A stretch of 13,950 bases of DNA from Desulfobacteraceae bacterium (GCA_003599475.1 QZKK01000111.1:1-13950), one strand, 5' to 3'. Shown: positions 5,582 through 13,950, counted from the first letter of the stretch. Notes: generated from the sequence alone by a model not told the origin. Made by a program: numbers and translations.

Positions 5582-8500
5582 ACCCTATCCGATATTTGAA
5601 TCGTGATTCGCTTCGATTTTTCGAGCGGCGGCCGGAAAAGAACGGCTGCCGCCCCGAAAAGATTTCCCAAGACTGGGCGGAGATCCGCTGCGGCGGAAGG
5701 AGCTGGGAGGATTACTACCGCAGAAGGTGGCAATTCGACAAAGTCGTCCGCTCCACACATGGGGTCAACTGCACCGGATCCTGCTCATGGGATGTTTATG
5801 TCAAGGATGGAATCATCGTCTTCGACACGCAGAAGACCGACTATCCGGGACTCGGTCCTGACATGCCGGATCATGAGCCCCGCGGTTGTCCGAGGGGCGC
5901 CTCCTACACCTGGTACACCTACAGCCCGATCCGGGTCAGATTTCCCTATATCCGCTCGGTGCTCCTGAAGTTGTGGAGAGAGGCGCTCGCAGCGCATGCA
6001 GACCCGGTCGAAGCCTGGAAAAGCATCGCGGAGGATCCCGAAAAGGTGAAACGTTATCGCCGGGCCCGGGGAAAAGGCGGCCTGGTCCGTACCACCTGGG
6101 AAGAATCATCCACCCTGATTGCCGCCTCACTGGTCTACACCATTAAAAGATACGGACCGGACCGCGTCTTCGGTTTCACCCCCATTCCCGCCATGTCCAT
6201 GGTCTGCTACGCCTCGGGTGCGCGGTTCCTCTCCCTGATCGGCGCTTCGATGATCAGCTTCTACGACTGGTACTGCGATCTGCCTCCGGCCTCTCCCCAG
6301 ATCTGGGGAGAACAGACCGACGTCCCGGAGAGTGCGGATTGGTACAATGCTTCTTACATGATCGTCTGGGGTACCAATCTGCCGATGACCCGCAGCCCCG
6401 ATGCGCACTTTTATACCGAATCGCGCTACCGGGGGGCGAGGGTGACCGCCGTCGCACCGGATTACGCCGAATATGTCAAATTCGCCGACACCTGGCTGCC
6501 GGCAAAAGCCGGAACCGATGCCGCTCTCGCCATGGCTATGACCCGGGTGGTGCTTAAGGAGTATTATATCGAGCGAAAGGTCGATTATTTTACCGGGTAT
6601 GCGAAAAAGTTCACCGATCTTCCTTTTCTCGTGATCCTGGACCGCAACGGCGACCGGTATGTGCCCGGAAGATTTCTGAGGGCCTCCGATCTTTCCTTCG
6701 AGATCAACAATTCCCAATGGAAAACGGCGGTATACGATACGCTTTCGAAAAAACCGGCAATTCCGAACGGGAGCATCGGCTTCCGATGGAACGAAAAGGG
6801 TAGATGGAACCTGAACCCGGAAGACGCAATCGGCGGGAAAACGATCGACCCGCTGCTCAGCTTCGCAGACGAGGCTGACACATGGGTGAGGACGGACTTC
6901 CCCCTGTTCGAGGTGCAGGGACCCGCCGTCAAATCCGGGCATGTTCCCGCCAAACGAATCCGGTCAAACGGCGGCGACTTCCTGGTTGCCACCGTCTTCG
7001 ATCTGATGGCGGCCAACCTCGGCTTATCGAACGGGCCGGAGGCTTTCGCCCGAGACCTTCCGGAAAGCGATGCGGAGTCGACCCCCTACACTCCCGCCTG
7101 GCAGGAGAGAATCACCGGTGTCCCGGCCGAAGACTGCATCCGTGTCGCCCGGGAGTTTGCGGACAACGCGGAAAAGACCCGGGGGAAATCGATGATTTTT
7201 CTCGGGGCGGGCACCAATCATTGGTACCACAGCGACATGACCTACCGCGCCATTTTGAACCTGACGACGCTGTGCGGCTGCCAGGGGGTAAACGGCGGCG
7301 GCTGGGCCCACTACGTCGGTCAGGAGAAAGTCCGGCCGCTTGCCGGGTGGGCGGCCCTGGCTTTCGGACTGGACTGGCTCCGTCCTCCCCGGCAGCAGAA
7401 CGGGACTTCCTTCTACTATTTTGCAAGCGACCAGTGGAGATACGAATCGTTCAGCGCAAAGCATATCGCCTCCCCGGTTTCCCCCTCCTTTGAAGACAGG
7501 CACCTTGCCGATTACAACGTCATCGCGGCGCGGCTCGGATGGCTGCCGTTCTATCCACAATTCGACCGGAACCCGCTTTCGCTCTGCCGGGAGGCGGTTA
7601 CGGCAGGCGCTGCATCCGATGCCGAGATCGTCTCCAATACCCTGAATCGGGTAAAGGACGGCGAGGTTTCCTTTGCCGTCGAAGACCCGGACAGCCCCGA
7701 AAACTACCCCCGGGTTCTGTTTCTGTGGCGCGCCAATCTGCTGGGAGCAAGCGGCAAGGGTCATGAGTATTTCCTGAAGCATCTGCTGGGGGTGGAAAGT
7801 GCCTCCTTCAATGGAGACGGGACGCTCCGCCCCGGCGAGATCCGGTGGCGGGAGGCACCGGAAGGAAAGCTCGATCTGCTGGTAACCTCGGAACTGCGCA
7901 TGTCGACCAGCGCCTTGTATGCGGATGTCGTTCTTCCGGCCGCAGGCTGGTATGAAATGCACGATATCAGCAGCACCGACATGCACACCTTCATCCACCC
8001 CTTCAACCCGGCGATCGACCCCCCCTGGGAGACCAGAACCAACTGGGATCAATTCAAAGCCGTCGCTGAAAAGTTTTCGATCCTTGCCGAAGGGCATCTC
8101 GGAAAGGAAAAGGATCTCGTTTCGGTACCGCTGTACCACGACACCCCGGCAGAAATCGCGCAGCCGACGGTGCTGGACTGGAAGAAGGGGGAAACCGAAC
8201 CGATACCCGGCAAAACGTTTCCGAACCTGATCGTCGTCGAGCGGGACTATCCCCATGTCTATGAGATGATGACGGCTTTGGGGCCGCTGCTTTCAAAATC
8301 AGGAATCGGCGCCAAGGGGATCTCCTGGAAGGCGGAAGAAGAATACGAGGAACTGAAAAAACGCCTGGGAACGGTCACAGAGCCCGGTTTGACCCGGGGG
8401 ATGCCTTCGATCGCATCGGGGAGGCAGGCGGCCGAGGCCATCCTTGCGCTCTCTCCGGAAACCAACTCGGAAACCGCGCGCAAATCCTGGCGGGGACTGG

Positions 8501-9282
8501 AGGAGCTGACGGGAATCGACCTTTCCGAGCTGAGAAGGCTTGCCGGAACCGAGAAGATGACCTTTGCATCGATTACGGCACGGCCGCAGAGAGCGGTTAC
8601 CTCCCCCATCTGGAGCGGCATCGAATCCGAACATCTGCCGTATGCCCCTTTTGTCATCAATACCAAGTACAACATCCCATTCCGCACCCTGACCGGAAGA
8701 GCCCAGTTCTACCAGGACCATGAATGGATGCGGATGTTCGGAGAAAGTCTTCCGGTCTACCGCCCGCCCCTCGATATGCAGGCGCTCGGCTCGACCGAGG
8801 TCTCCCGCGAGCCCGGAAGGGAGCTGATCTTAAACTACCTGACCCCCCATTCGAAATGGTCGATCCACAGCTCTTATTCGGATACGCTGATCATGCTGAC
8901 CCTCTTTCGGGGCGGCGAGGCCATCTGGCTAAACGATCGGGACGCATCAAGCATCGGAATCCTGGATAACGACTGGGTGGAATGCTTCAATGTAAACGGC
9001 CTGGTGATGGCCAAAGCGGTCGTCAGTCATCGGATCCCCCCGGGCAAGGCTTTTATGTACCATGCCCAGGAGCGGCTGATCAACACTCCGGGTTCGAAGC
9101 GCTCCGGCCAGCGGGGCGGAACTCACAACAGCGTTACCCGGATCTGGGTCAAACCCACCCAGATGATCGGCGGCTACGCGCAGTTGAGCTACGGATTCAA
9201 CTACTACGGGCCTATCGGCGCACAGCGCGATGAGGTGGTCATCGTGCGGAAGGCGGGTGAGGTGGACTGGTATGAGGATTAA
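5578..9282 (+). CDS. narG: Respiratory nitrate reductase alpha subunit NarG
   Basis: Catalytic subunit of the membrane-bound, cytoplasm-facing nitrate reductase: reduces nitrate to nitrite at a molybdenum bis-guanine-dinucleotide centre. From the ATG at 5578 the protein has 1234 residues, close to the roughly 1247 of the E. coli protein, and aligns along its whole length. The FS0 cluster ligands are intact: His61, Cys65 and Cys69 in HGVNCTGSC, and Cys104 in HEPRGCPRGASY. The molybdenum ligand Asp234 is present in FYDWYCDLPPASPQ. The C-terminal cofactor-binding half is conserved (GGIHNSVTR-like GGTHNSVTR, then GGYAQLSYGFNYYG). No Tat signal is visible, which fits the cytoplasmic NarG class rather than the outward-facing archaeal type. 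An upstream in-frame GTG at 5515 exists but has no ribosome site and would add 21 poorly conserved residues. The 3' end overlaps narH by 11 bp. Confidence 0.97.
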   Translation: MNPIRYLNRDSLRFFERRPEKNGCRPEKISQDWAEIRCGGRSWEDYYRRRWQFDKVVRSTHGVNCTGSCSWDVYVKDGIIVFDTQKTDYPGLGPDMPDHEPRGCPRGASYTWYTYSPIRVRFPYIRSVLLKLWREALAAHADPVEAWKSIAEDPEKVKRYRRARGKGGLVRTTWEESSTLIAASLVYTIKRYGPDRVFGFTPIPAMSMVCYASGARFLSLIGASMISFYDWYCDLPPASPQIWGEQTDVPESADWYNASYMIVWGTNLPMTRSPDAHFYTESRYRGARVTAVAPDYAEYVKFADTWLPAKAGTDAALAMAMTRVVLKEYYIERKVDYFTGYAKKFTDLPFLVILDRNGDRYVPGRFLRASDLSFEINNSQWKTAVYDTLSKKPAIPNGSIGFRWNEKGRWNLNPEDAIGGKTIDPLLSFADEADTWVRTDFPLFEVQGPAVKSGHVPAKRIRSNGGDFLVATVFDLMAANLGLSNGPEAFARDLPESDAESTPYTPAWQERITGVPAEDCIRVAREFADNAEKTRGKSMIFLGAGTNHWYHSDMTYRAILNLTTLCGCQGVNGGGWAHYVGQEKVRPLAGWAALAFGLDWLRPPRQQNGTSFYYFASDQWRYESFSAKHIASPVSPSFEDRHLADYNVIAARLGWLPFYPQFDRNPLSLCREAVTAGAASDAEIVSNTLNRVKDGEVSFAVEDPDSPENYPRVLFLWRANLLGASGKGHEYFLKHLLGVESASFNGDGTLRPGEIRWREAPEGKLDLLVTSELRMSTSALYADVVLPAAGWYEMHDISSTDMHTFIHPFNPAIDPPWETRTNWDQFKAVAEKFSILAEGHLGKEKDLVSVPLYHDTPAEIAQPTVLDWKKGETEPIPGKTFPNLIVVERDYPHVYEMMTALGPLLSKSGIGAKGISWKAEEEYEELKKRLGTVTEPGLTRGMPSIASGRQAAEAILALSPETNSETARKSWRGLEELTGIDLSELRRLAGTEKMTFASITARPQRAVTSPIWSGIESEHLPYAPFVINTKYNIPFRTLTGRAQFYQDHEWMRMFGESLPVYRPPLDMQALGSTEVSREPGRELILNYLTPHSKWSIHSSYSDTLIMLTLFRGGEAIWLNDRDASSIGILDNDWVECFNVNGLVMAKAVVSHRIPPGKAFMYHAQERLINTPGSKRSGQRGGTHNSVTRIWVKPTQMIGGYAQLSYGFNYYGPIGAQRDEVVIVRKAGEVDWYED

Positions 9283-10705
9283 GCTGCAAACGGCAATGGT
9301 GATGAATCTCGACAAATGCATCGGGTGCCACACCTGCAGCATTCCGTGCAAGAACGTATGGACCAATCGTGCAGGCGCAGAGTACATATGGTACAACAAC
9401 GTGGAGAGCAAACCGGGCATCGGATATCCCAAGCGCTGGGAAAACCAGGAAGTCCACCGGGGAGGATGGAGCGGGGAAAACGGGCGTCTTTCCTTGAAGG
9501 CCGGGGGGAGGATGCACAAACTTCTCAACATCTTCCACAACCCCGATCAGACGGCCATAGACGATTACTACGAACCCTGGACCTACGACTATAAAAAGCT
9601 TTTTACCAGCTCGCCCAGAAAACACCAGCCCTCCATCCGCCCGATCTCCCAGATCACGGGAAAAAACATGCGCGTCACCTGGGGGCCGAACTGGGAGGAC
9701 GATCTGGCCGGCGTCAGCGAGACCGGAAGCCAGGACGTCAACTTCGAGGGTCTCGACCCGACCGCCCTTCTCCAGTTTCAAAAAGTCTTCCTGTTCTATC
9801 TTCCCCGCATCTGCGAGCACTGCTTAAACCCGGCCTGTGTGGCGTCATGCCCCTCCGGAGCCCTCTATAAAAGAGACGAGGACGGCATCGTGCTCGTGGA
9901 TCAGGAGCGGTGCCGGGGATGGCGATTCTGCACATCCGGCTGCCCGTACAAAAAAGTCTACTACAACTGGAAGACCGGAAGGTCGGAAAAATGCCTGATG
10001 TGCTATCCCCGGGTGGAAGCCGGAATGCCCACACTCTGCTCGCTGTCCTGCGTCGGCAGGATCCGGTACATCGGGGTCCTGCTCTACGATGCCGAGCGCA
10101 TCCGGTCGGCCGCCTCCGTATCCGATAACCGGCAGGTGTATGCCGCCCATTGCGACATCCTGCTCAACCCGCATGACCCGGAAGTCGCCCGGGAAGCCCG
10201 GATGGCAGGAATTTCCGATCGTCATATCGCAGCCGCCAAGGCATCCCCGGTATATAGGCTGATCAAGGAATGGAGGCTTGCCCTTCCACCGCATCCGGAG
10301 TTTAGAACGCTTCCCATGGTATGGTACATACCTCCGTTGAGCCCGGTCACACAGGCGGCAGATGGGGAGGAGCCTCTCGATCGGACGATCGACCGCATGC
10401 GGATTCCGGTCAGATACCTCGCCAACCTTTTTTCGGCAGGCGATGAGGCGCCGGTTCGATTCGCCCTCAGGCGGCTTGCGGCCCTTCGTACGTATATGCG
10501 TTCGGTGCGGGTCGATGGGAGTCCGGACTTGAAAGCGCTCGATGAGGCGGAGATGACCGAGCCGATGGCCGAGCAGATGTACCGGCTCCTTGCCGTGGCC
10601 AAGTATCCGGACCGGTATGTGATTCCTACCGTGAGCAGGGAAGCGGCAAGCGATCACCAGACCGACCGGGGGACGGTCGGCTACCCCTTGAGAGATCCCA
10701 AATGA
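9272..10705 (+). CDS. narH: Respiratory nitrate reductase beta subunit NarH (iron-sulphur)
   Basis: Electron-transfer subunit that wires NarI haem to NarG through four Fe-S clusters. The 477 residues carry the expected cysteine groups: Cys16/19/22/26 (CIGCHTCSIPC), Cys181/184/189/193 (CEHCLNPACVASC), Cys214/220/224 with Trp217 in place of a cysteine (CRGWRFCTSGC), and Cys241/244/256/260 (CLMCYPRV...LCSLSC). The Trp substitution is the known mark of the [3Fe-4S] cluster in NarH. The start at 9272 matches family N-termini (MRIKLQTAMVMNLDKC) and is preceded by GAGGTGG; the longer frame opening at 9230 is not conserved. The C-terminal tail is about 35 residues shorter than in E. coli NarH (512), in a region without cluster ligands. 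Confidence 0.97.
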   Translation: MRIKLQTAMVMNLDKCIGCHTCSIPCKNVWTNRAGAEYIWYNNVESKPGIGYPKRWENQEVHRGGWSGENGRLSLKAGGRMHKLLNIFHNPDQTAIDDYYEPWTYDYKKLFTSSPRKHQPSIRPISQITGKNMRVTWGPNWEDDLAGVSETGSQDVNFEGLDPTALLQFQKVFLFYLPRICEHCLNPACVASCPSGALYKRDEDGIVLVDQERCRGWRFCTSGCPYKKVYYNWKTGRSEKCLMCYPRVEAGMPTLCSLSCVGRIRYIGVLLYDAERIRSAASVSDNRQVYAAHCDILLNPHDPEVAREARMAGISDRHIAAAKASPVYRLIKEWRLALPPHPEFRTLPMVWYIPPLSPVTQAADGEEPLDRTIDRMRIPVRYLANLFSAGDEAPVRFALRRLAALRTYMRSVRVDGSPDLKALDEAEMTEPMAEQMYRLLAVAKYPDRYVIPTVSREAASDHQTDRGTVGYPLRDPK

Positions 10706-10715
10706 TAAAAGCAAA

Positions 10716-11261
10716 ATGATGAAAAAAGGATGGATGGAAGAAAACCGCCGGACACTTCAGATCGTATCGATTCTGCTTCAGTACCCCGATGACGCGCTCG
10801 GGAGCCCGCTGCGGGAAATCGAACGGAGCGTCTCTACCCTGGACGATGCGGTTCTGCGGGAAAAAATCGAACTCTTCCTGCGCTTTGCCCGGGGTGCCCC
10901 GCTGCTTGATCTCCAGGAGGCTTATACGGCCGCTTTCGATCTGGACCCTAAAGCCGGTCTCTACATGACCTATCCTCTTTTTGAAAAGGAGGTGGAGCGG
11001 TCTCAGGCGCTGGTCGGACTCTGCCGTTTTTACCGCAGCGAGGGGTACGAGCCGTACCCTGGGGAGCTGCCCGACTTTCTTCCGCTGATCCTGGAGTTTC
11101 TCTCCGTCTGCAGCCCTCCGGCGTTCGATTCGCTCGTCGGTTTGTGCAGGACTCCGGTCGAGGCTTTGACAGCGCATTTGAAAGAAATCGAGCACCCGTA
11201 TGCCGGTCTCCTCGAAATCGTCTCGAAACTGTTCAACGAACCATCCGATGGGGGTTCATAG
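10716..11261 (+). CDS. narJ: Nitrate reductase molybdenum-cofactor assembly chaperone NarJ
   Basis: Cytoplasmic TorD/NarJ-family chaperone that binds NarG during cofactor insertion and membrane attachment; not part of the final enzyme. The 181 residues keep the family core: LLQYPDD (20-26), LQEAYTAAFDL (about 66-76) and ELPDFLPLILEFLS (about 117-130). It is shorter than E. coli NarJ (about 236), mostly at the C-terminus, as in many non-enteric forms. The start is uncertain: ATG at 10716 or 10719 has no clear ribosome site, whereas ATG at 10734 (residue 7) follows AAAAAAGGA closely. It lies 10 bp after narH and 3 bp before narI, in the standard narGHJI order. Confidence 0.93.
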   Translation: MMKKGWMEENRRTLQIVSILLQYPDDALGSPLREIERSVSTLDDAVLREKIELFLRFARGAPLLDLQEAYTAAFDLDPKAGLYMTYPLFEKEVERSQALVGLCRFYRSEGYEPYPGELPDFLPLILEFLSVCSPPAFDSLVGLCRTPVEALTAHLKEIEHPYAGLLEIVSKLFNEPSDGGS

Positions 11262-11264
11262 TCG

Positions 11265-11957
11265 ATGCAGACTTGGAACACATTGGCCTATCTCGTATTC
11301 CCGTATATCGCACTGACGATTTTTGTAGTCGGACACATCTACCGGTATCGGAAAGATCCCTTCAGATGGAACGCCAAGTCGAGCGAGCTTCTGGAGAAAG
11401 AAAGCCTCCGGTACGGCTCGACCATATTCCATTGGGGGATTCTTCTGACCCTGCTCGGCCATGCGGGCGGTCTTCTGATCCCGCAGAGCATCTTTGATGT
11501 CTTCGGCATCGATGCCGGCGCACATACCCTGATCGCCTTCTATTCAGGAATTTTTATCGGCTTTGCCGCATTCATCGGATCCGCTCTCCTCCTTTATCGA
11601 CGCTACAGGTTGCCGAGAATACGGGTGACGACCTCCACAAGCGACTTTATCGCCCTGGCGCTTCTCTTCTTTACGGCCGGAATCGGTTTGTTCAATGTCT
11701 TCAGACACTATAATGTCCTCTACACCATCGCCCCCTGGATCCGAAGCATCGTCTTCCTCCATCCGGAACCCGAATTGATGACCGAAGTGCCGAGCGGCTT
11801 CAAAATCCATATCCTCAGTGCGTTTCTCCTTTTCGCCTATTCTCCCTTCAGCCGTCTGATCCATATCTGGAGCGCCCCTTTCGGGTACATGGTCCGGAAC
11901 TACATCGTTTTTAGAAAATACGGCGGCGTTTCAAGCGAAAACTATGGAAAAGAATAG
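11265..11957 (+). CDS. narI: Nitrate reductase gamma subunit NarI (cytochrome b)
   Basis: Integral membrane di-haem cytochrome b that oxidises quinol and passes electrons to NarH. The 230 residues contain five membrane helices (about 6-26, 52-72, 88-111, 124-147, 180-202). All four haem-ligand histidines are found: His56 and His66 in FHWGILLTLLGH, the same numbers as in E. coli, and His182 and His200 in KIHILSAFLLFAYSPFSRLIH. The C-terminal FSRLIHIWSAP is a strong family signature. The stop lies inside the first codons of the downstream transporter gene (14-bp overlap), which points to translational coupling. Confidence 0.96.
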   Translation: MQTWNTLAYLVFPYIALTIFVVGHIYRYRKDPFRWNAKSSELLEKESLRYGSTIFHWGILLTLLGHAGGLLIPQSIFDVFGIDAGAHTLIAFYSGIFIGFAAFIGSALLLYRRYRLPRIRVTTSTSDFIALALLFFTAGIGLFNVFRHYNVLYTIAPWIRSIVFLHPEPELMTEVPSGFKIHILSAFLLFAYSPFSRLIHIWSAPFGYMVRNYIVFRKYGGVSSENYGKE

Positions 11958-13044
11958 ACCGAATATTGCCGATTCCATTTCTTCGGCTGTCGCCGGTCTG
12001 CCGCCCGCCTATTTTGCGCTGGTGATGGCAACCGGCATCGTCTCCATCGCATCGCATCTTTTCGGCTACGCCTTCATTGCCATACCGCTTTTCTGGATGA
12101 ACGTCGTCTTCTATCTCCTCCTGTGGGCGATGACCCTGGCAAGGGTTCTGCTGCATACCGGCCGGTTTTTCGACGACTTGAGCAATCACTCGGTCGGCGT
12201 CGGTTTTTTTACGGTGGTGGCAGGCTCCTGCGTGCTCGGCAACCAATTCGTCCTGATCCTCCATTCATTCGGCATCGCCGGGATCCTGTTGGGAATCGGA
12301 TTTTTCCTGTGGGCTTTTCTGATCTATTTCATTTTCACCCTGTTTACGGTCAAATCCGTGAAACCGCCGCTTGAAACCGGAATCAACGGCGTCTGGCTGG
12401 TTTCCATCGTGGCCACGCAGTCGGTATCGATTCTGGCCGGCCTGGTGGTGCCGGGTTTCAGCGCCTATGGAGATCTGCTGCTCTTTTTTTCCTTCTGCAT
12501 GTTTCTGATCGGAGGCATGCTCTATCTTCTGGTCATCATGCTGATTTTCTACCGTTTCATGTTCTTTACACTCAAGCCGGAAGCACTCGGCCCCCCCTAC
12601 TGGATCAACATGGGAGCCGTTGCCATATCGACCCTTGCGGGCGCGACCCTGATTCTCAACAGCCAAAGATTCGCTCTGCTGGAGACCCTGTCCTCGTTTA
12701 TCCTGGGGGTGACCCTTTTCTTCTGGTCGGCTGCGACCTGGTGGATCCCCTTTCTTCTTCTGCTGGGGGCATGGCGCTATCTGGTGCGGAGAGTCAAGTT
12801 CGTATACGAACCCCAATACTGGGGCATGGTCTTTCCGCTCGGCATGTATACGGTATGCACGTTTCGACTTGCACAGGTGGTCGATTTGAATCTTCTGGTG
12901 GAAATACCGAGATATTTTATCTTCGCGGCCCTTGCGGCATGGGGATTTACCTTTGCCGGTCTGCTCAGGCACATATTGGGACCCGTTTTTGGAACCCGCG
13001 GCGCAGGCGATCGGGAGTCGAATCGAAAGGATGCCGGCGGGTAA
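11944..13044 (+). CDS. TehA/SLAC1 (TDT) family anion channel or transporter, candidate nitrate/nitrite conduit
   Basis: Membrane protein of 366 residues with about ten hydrophobic helices (roughly 19-39, 44-66, 86-107, 110-134, 148-168, 176-205, 221-240, 250-278, 290-312, 321-345), the number known for the TehA/SLAC1 fold. Typical stretches are PPAYFALVMATGIVSIA (20-36), PPYWINMGAVAISTLAG (217-233) and YWGMVFPLGMYTVCTF (292-307). Family members are usually annotated tellurite-resistance/C4-dicarboxylate transporters; plant SLAC1 relatives conduct nitrate and chloride. The start codon lies within the end of narI with a 14-bp overlap, so it is the fifth gene of the nar operon. No narK-type carrier is in the window. 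A role in nitrate uptake or nitrite export is my inference from context; substrate and direction cannot be read from sequence. Confidence 0.88.
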   Translation: MEKNRPNIADSISSAVAGLPPAYFALVMATGIVSIASHLFGYAFIAIPLFWMNVVFYLLLWAMTLARVLLHTGRFFDDLSNHSVGVGFFTVVAGSCVLGNQFVLILHSFGIAGILLGIGFFLWAFLIYFIFTLFTVKSVKPPLETGINGVWLVSIVATQSVSILAGLVVPGFSAYGDLLLFFSFCMFLIGGMLYLLVIMLIFYRFMFFTLKPEALGPPYWINMGAVAISTLAGATLILNSQRFALLETLSSFILGVTLFFWSAATWWIPFLLLLGAWRYLVRRVKFVYEPQYWGMVFPLGMYTVCTFRLAQVVDLNLLVEIPRYFIFAALAAWGFTFAGLLRHILGPVFGTRGAGDRESNRKDAGG

Positions 13045-13053
13045 TCTTGGAAT

Positions 13054-13077
13054 TCGATGAGATTTCATCTTCATCGA
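13054..13077. terminator. Possible bidirectional terminator between convergent genes
   Basis: A 7-bp inverted repeat, TCGATGA (13054-13060) and TCATCGA (13071-13077), with a ten-base loop lies in the 58-bp gap between the convergent transporter and phytochelatin-synthase-like genes. The stem is AT-rich and has no long T-run, so function is uncertain; the position is the main argument. Confidence 0.3.
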
Positions 13078-13102
13078 GAACTGCTGATTCCGAGCCGGCG
13101 GA

Positions 13103-13849
13103 TCAATGCAGCTTTATGTACACATACCCGCCGCTTCGGTATCCAAACGGCCTGAAAACATGATTGTAGTCGCTTGCAAGTCCTTTGTAAAAAGTATCGA
13201 AACGGACTCTGTACGGCTTTTCCTGCTGCGGATCCACATCCAGAAGGATGACTTCTCCGGTATGCGGATCGAATCCTCCTACGGGTGAAATGTGCGGGAT
13301 ATTCAAGGTCGGAACGTATGCCCCCTGGTCGAAGTGGGCGATGATCAGGCAGTTTCCCTTTTTTTCAAAGTCATTGAGCCTCCGCCGGAGCACTTCTTTG
13401 ATCGTTTTCGAGTGGCGCGGGTCTTTTTGTGCCTGGACTGTTTCAACGGCTGCATAACCGATTCCGTATTGATCGAGACTGCTTGTAACCACCTCTCCAA
13501 GGACCGGAAGCGGAAGCCCGCGTCTTCCTTTATGCCCTTTTTCGCTCATTCTCTCCTTCCAGAAGGCGGTCCTTACCGTCTCGAGAATATCCATCTGGGT
13601 GATCGGTGCGGCATCGGCGCCCCGGAGGGCGTTTACCACCGAAACCACGGTGGCGACCGAGCAGGACGATTCGTGAAACTGCTTCACGTGGTGCTTCCAA
13701 AGACCCGCTTTGAGCGGATTGCCGCCTGCCGGAACCGGCCCGTCCACGTCCTCGGCCCTGCAGGGGCCGAATGAACCGCTTCGGGTCACCTTATGGAAGA
13801 CAAACGGAAGGTAAAGAATTGTATGAATGAAAACTCTCCGAAGATTCAT
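13103..13849 (-). CDS. Phytochelatin synthase-like papain-fold peptidase/transferase
   Basis: Protein of 248 residues resembling the catalytic domain of phytochelatin synthase (a papain-fold gamma-glutamylcysteine dipeptidyl transpeptidase). The expected catalytic set is visible: Cys63 in QFHESSCSVATVVSVVNAL, His186 in PHISPVGGFD and Asp204 in VILLDVDP. The His-Asp spacing of 18 equals that of the Arabidopsis enzyme (His162, Asp180), and VNALRG after the cysteine and SPVGGF after the histidine are family features. Bacterial members are single-domain and mostly remove glycine from glutathione, making little phytochelatin, so hydrolase activity is more likely than metal-chelator synthesis. The N-terminus has a short hydrophobic stretch (about 7-18) after MNLRR, which may be a weak membrane anchor or signal. 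The start at 13849 has GGAGA ten bases upstream, and there is no in-frame ATG further up. The gene is convergent with the nar operon. Confidence 0.8.
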   Translation of the reverse strand: MNLRRVFIHTILYLPFVFHKVTRSGSFGPCRAEDVDGPVPAGGNPLKAGLWKHHVKQFHESSCSVATVVSVVNALRGADAAPITQMDILETVRTAFWKERMSEKGHKGRRGLPLPVLGEVVTSSLDQYGIGYAAVETVQAQKDPRHSKTIKEVLRRRLNDFEKKGNCLIIAHFDQGAYVPTLNIPHISPVGGFDPHTGEVILLDVDPQQEKPYRVRFDTFYKGLASDYNHVFRPFGYRSGGYVYIKLH

Positions 13850-13950
13850 CCTGGTGTCTTCTCCGTGCCGTCGACATCGCGCAGCCGCTAGGACAACGCG
13901 ATTGTTTTTTGATTGATCATAGAGCCTGTTTGAAAACTCCTTAATGTCAT
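13850..13950. other. Upstream region of the phytochelatin synthase-like gene; possible edge of a repeat or IS
   Basis: About 100 bp without a gene. The last part (about 13920-13945), containing AGAGCCTGTTTGAAAACTCC, has the look of an insertion-sequence terminal repeat, but only one end is in view and no transposase is present. No convincing -35/-10 pair for the leftward gene was found. Confidence 0.25.

Noticed and set aside
7024..8256. Leftward 410-residue ORF
   Set aside because: Antisense shadow of narG, caused by high GC at third codon positions; no recognisable motif.
9845..10714. Leftward 289-residue ORF
   Set aside because: Antisense to narH, which has all its cysteine clusters.
12265..13074. 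Leftward 269-residue ORF
   Set aside because: Antisense to the TDT transporter; composition is hydrophilic shadow sequence without a domain.

Overview
The window is 13.95 kb of a GC-rich bacterial chromosome with densely packed genes. A GAF-type sigma-54 activator, a -24/-12 promoter, a class A penicillin-binding protein, a leaderless gamma-glutamyltransferase and intergenic heptanucleotide repeat arrays together suggest a Gram-negative environmental lineage, most likely Desulfobacterota (former Deltaproteobacteria) or a neighbouring phylum. This placement is an inference. No rRNA, tRNA, CRISPR array or complete mobile element is visible.

Left part, all genes leftward (about 1-5070): the 5' two-fifths or so of a PBP1A-type peptidoglycan synthase that runs off the window; a cytoplasmic YwrD-type gamma-glutamyltransferase (ggt) with a good sigma-70 promoter; a GAF/AAA+/Fis sigma-54 activator; and a small PilZ-like hypothetical gene. 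The last two look like an operon read from a near-consensus sigma-54 promoter at 5207-5222. The gaps here hold several unrelated families of 7-bp tandem repeats. One array lies inside the ggt reading frame and adds about 20 foreign residues just before the conserved C-terminus. Another abuts the start codon of the penicillin-binding protein.

Right part (about 5510-13044), read rightward: a complete respiratory membrane nitrate reductase operon, narG-narH-narJ-narI, with all Fe-S, molybdenum and haem b ligands that can be checked. It is followed, with a 14-bp overlap, by a ten-helix TehA/SLAC1 (TDT) family anion channel or transporter. No narK is present, so this protein is a candidate nitrate/nitrite conduit for the operon. 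The narG leader contains two tiny ORFs joined to each other and to narG by ATGA overlaps, plus a small hairpin over the only strong Shine-Dalgarno sequence.

Right end: a convergent phytochelatin-synthase-like papain-fold protein with an intact Cys-His-Asp set, then about 100 bp with no gene, ending in a sequence that may be the edge of a repeat or insertion element.

How it fits together: NarGHI would oxidise quinol on the membrane and reduce nitrate in the cytoplasm. NarJ matures NarG. The TDT protein could move nitrate in or nitrite out. The sigma-54 activator sits divergently next to the operon, but no sigma-54 promoter faces nar, so control of nar by it is not shown. The gamma-glutamyltransferase and the phytochelatin-synthase-like protein both belong to families acting on gamma-glutamyl thiols, but they are about 10 kb apart and not in one operon.
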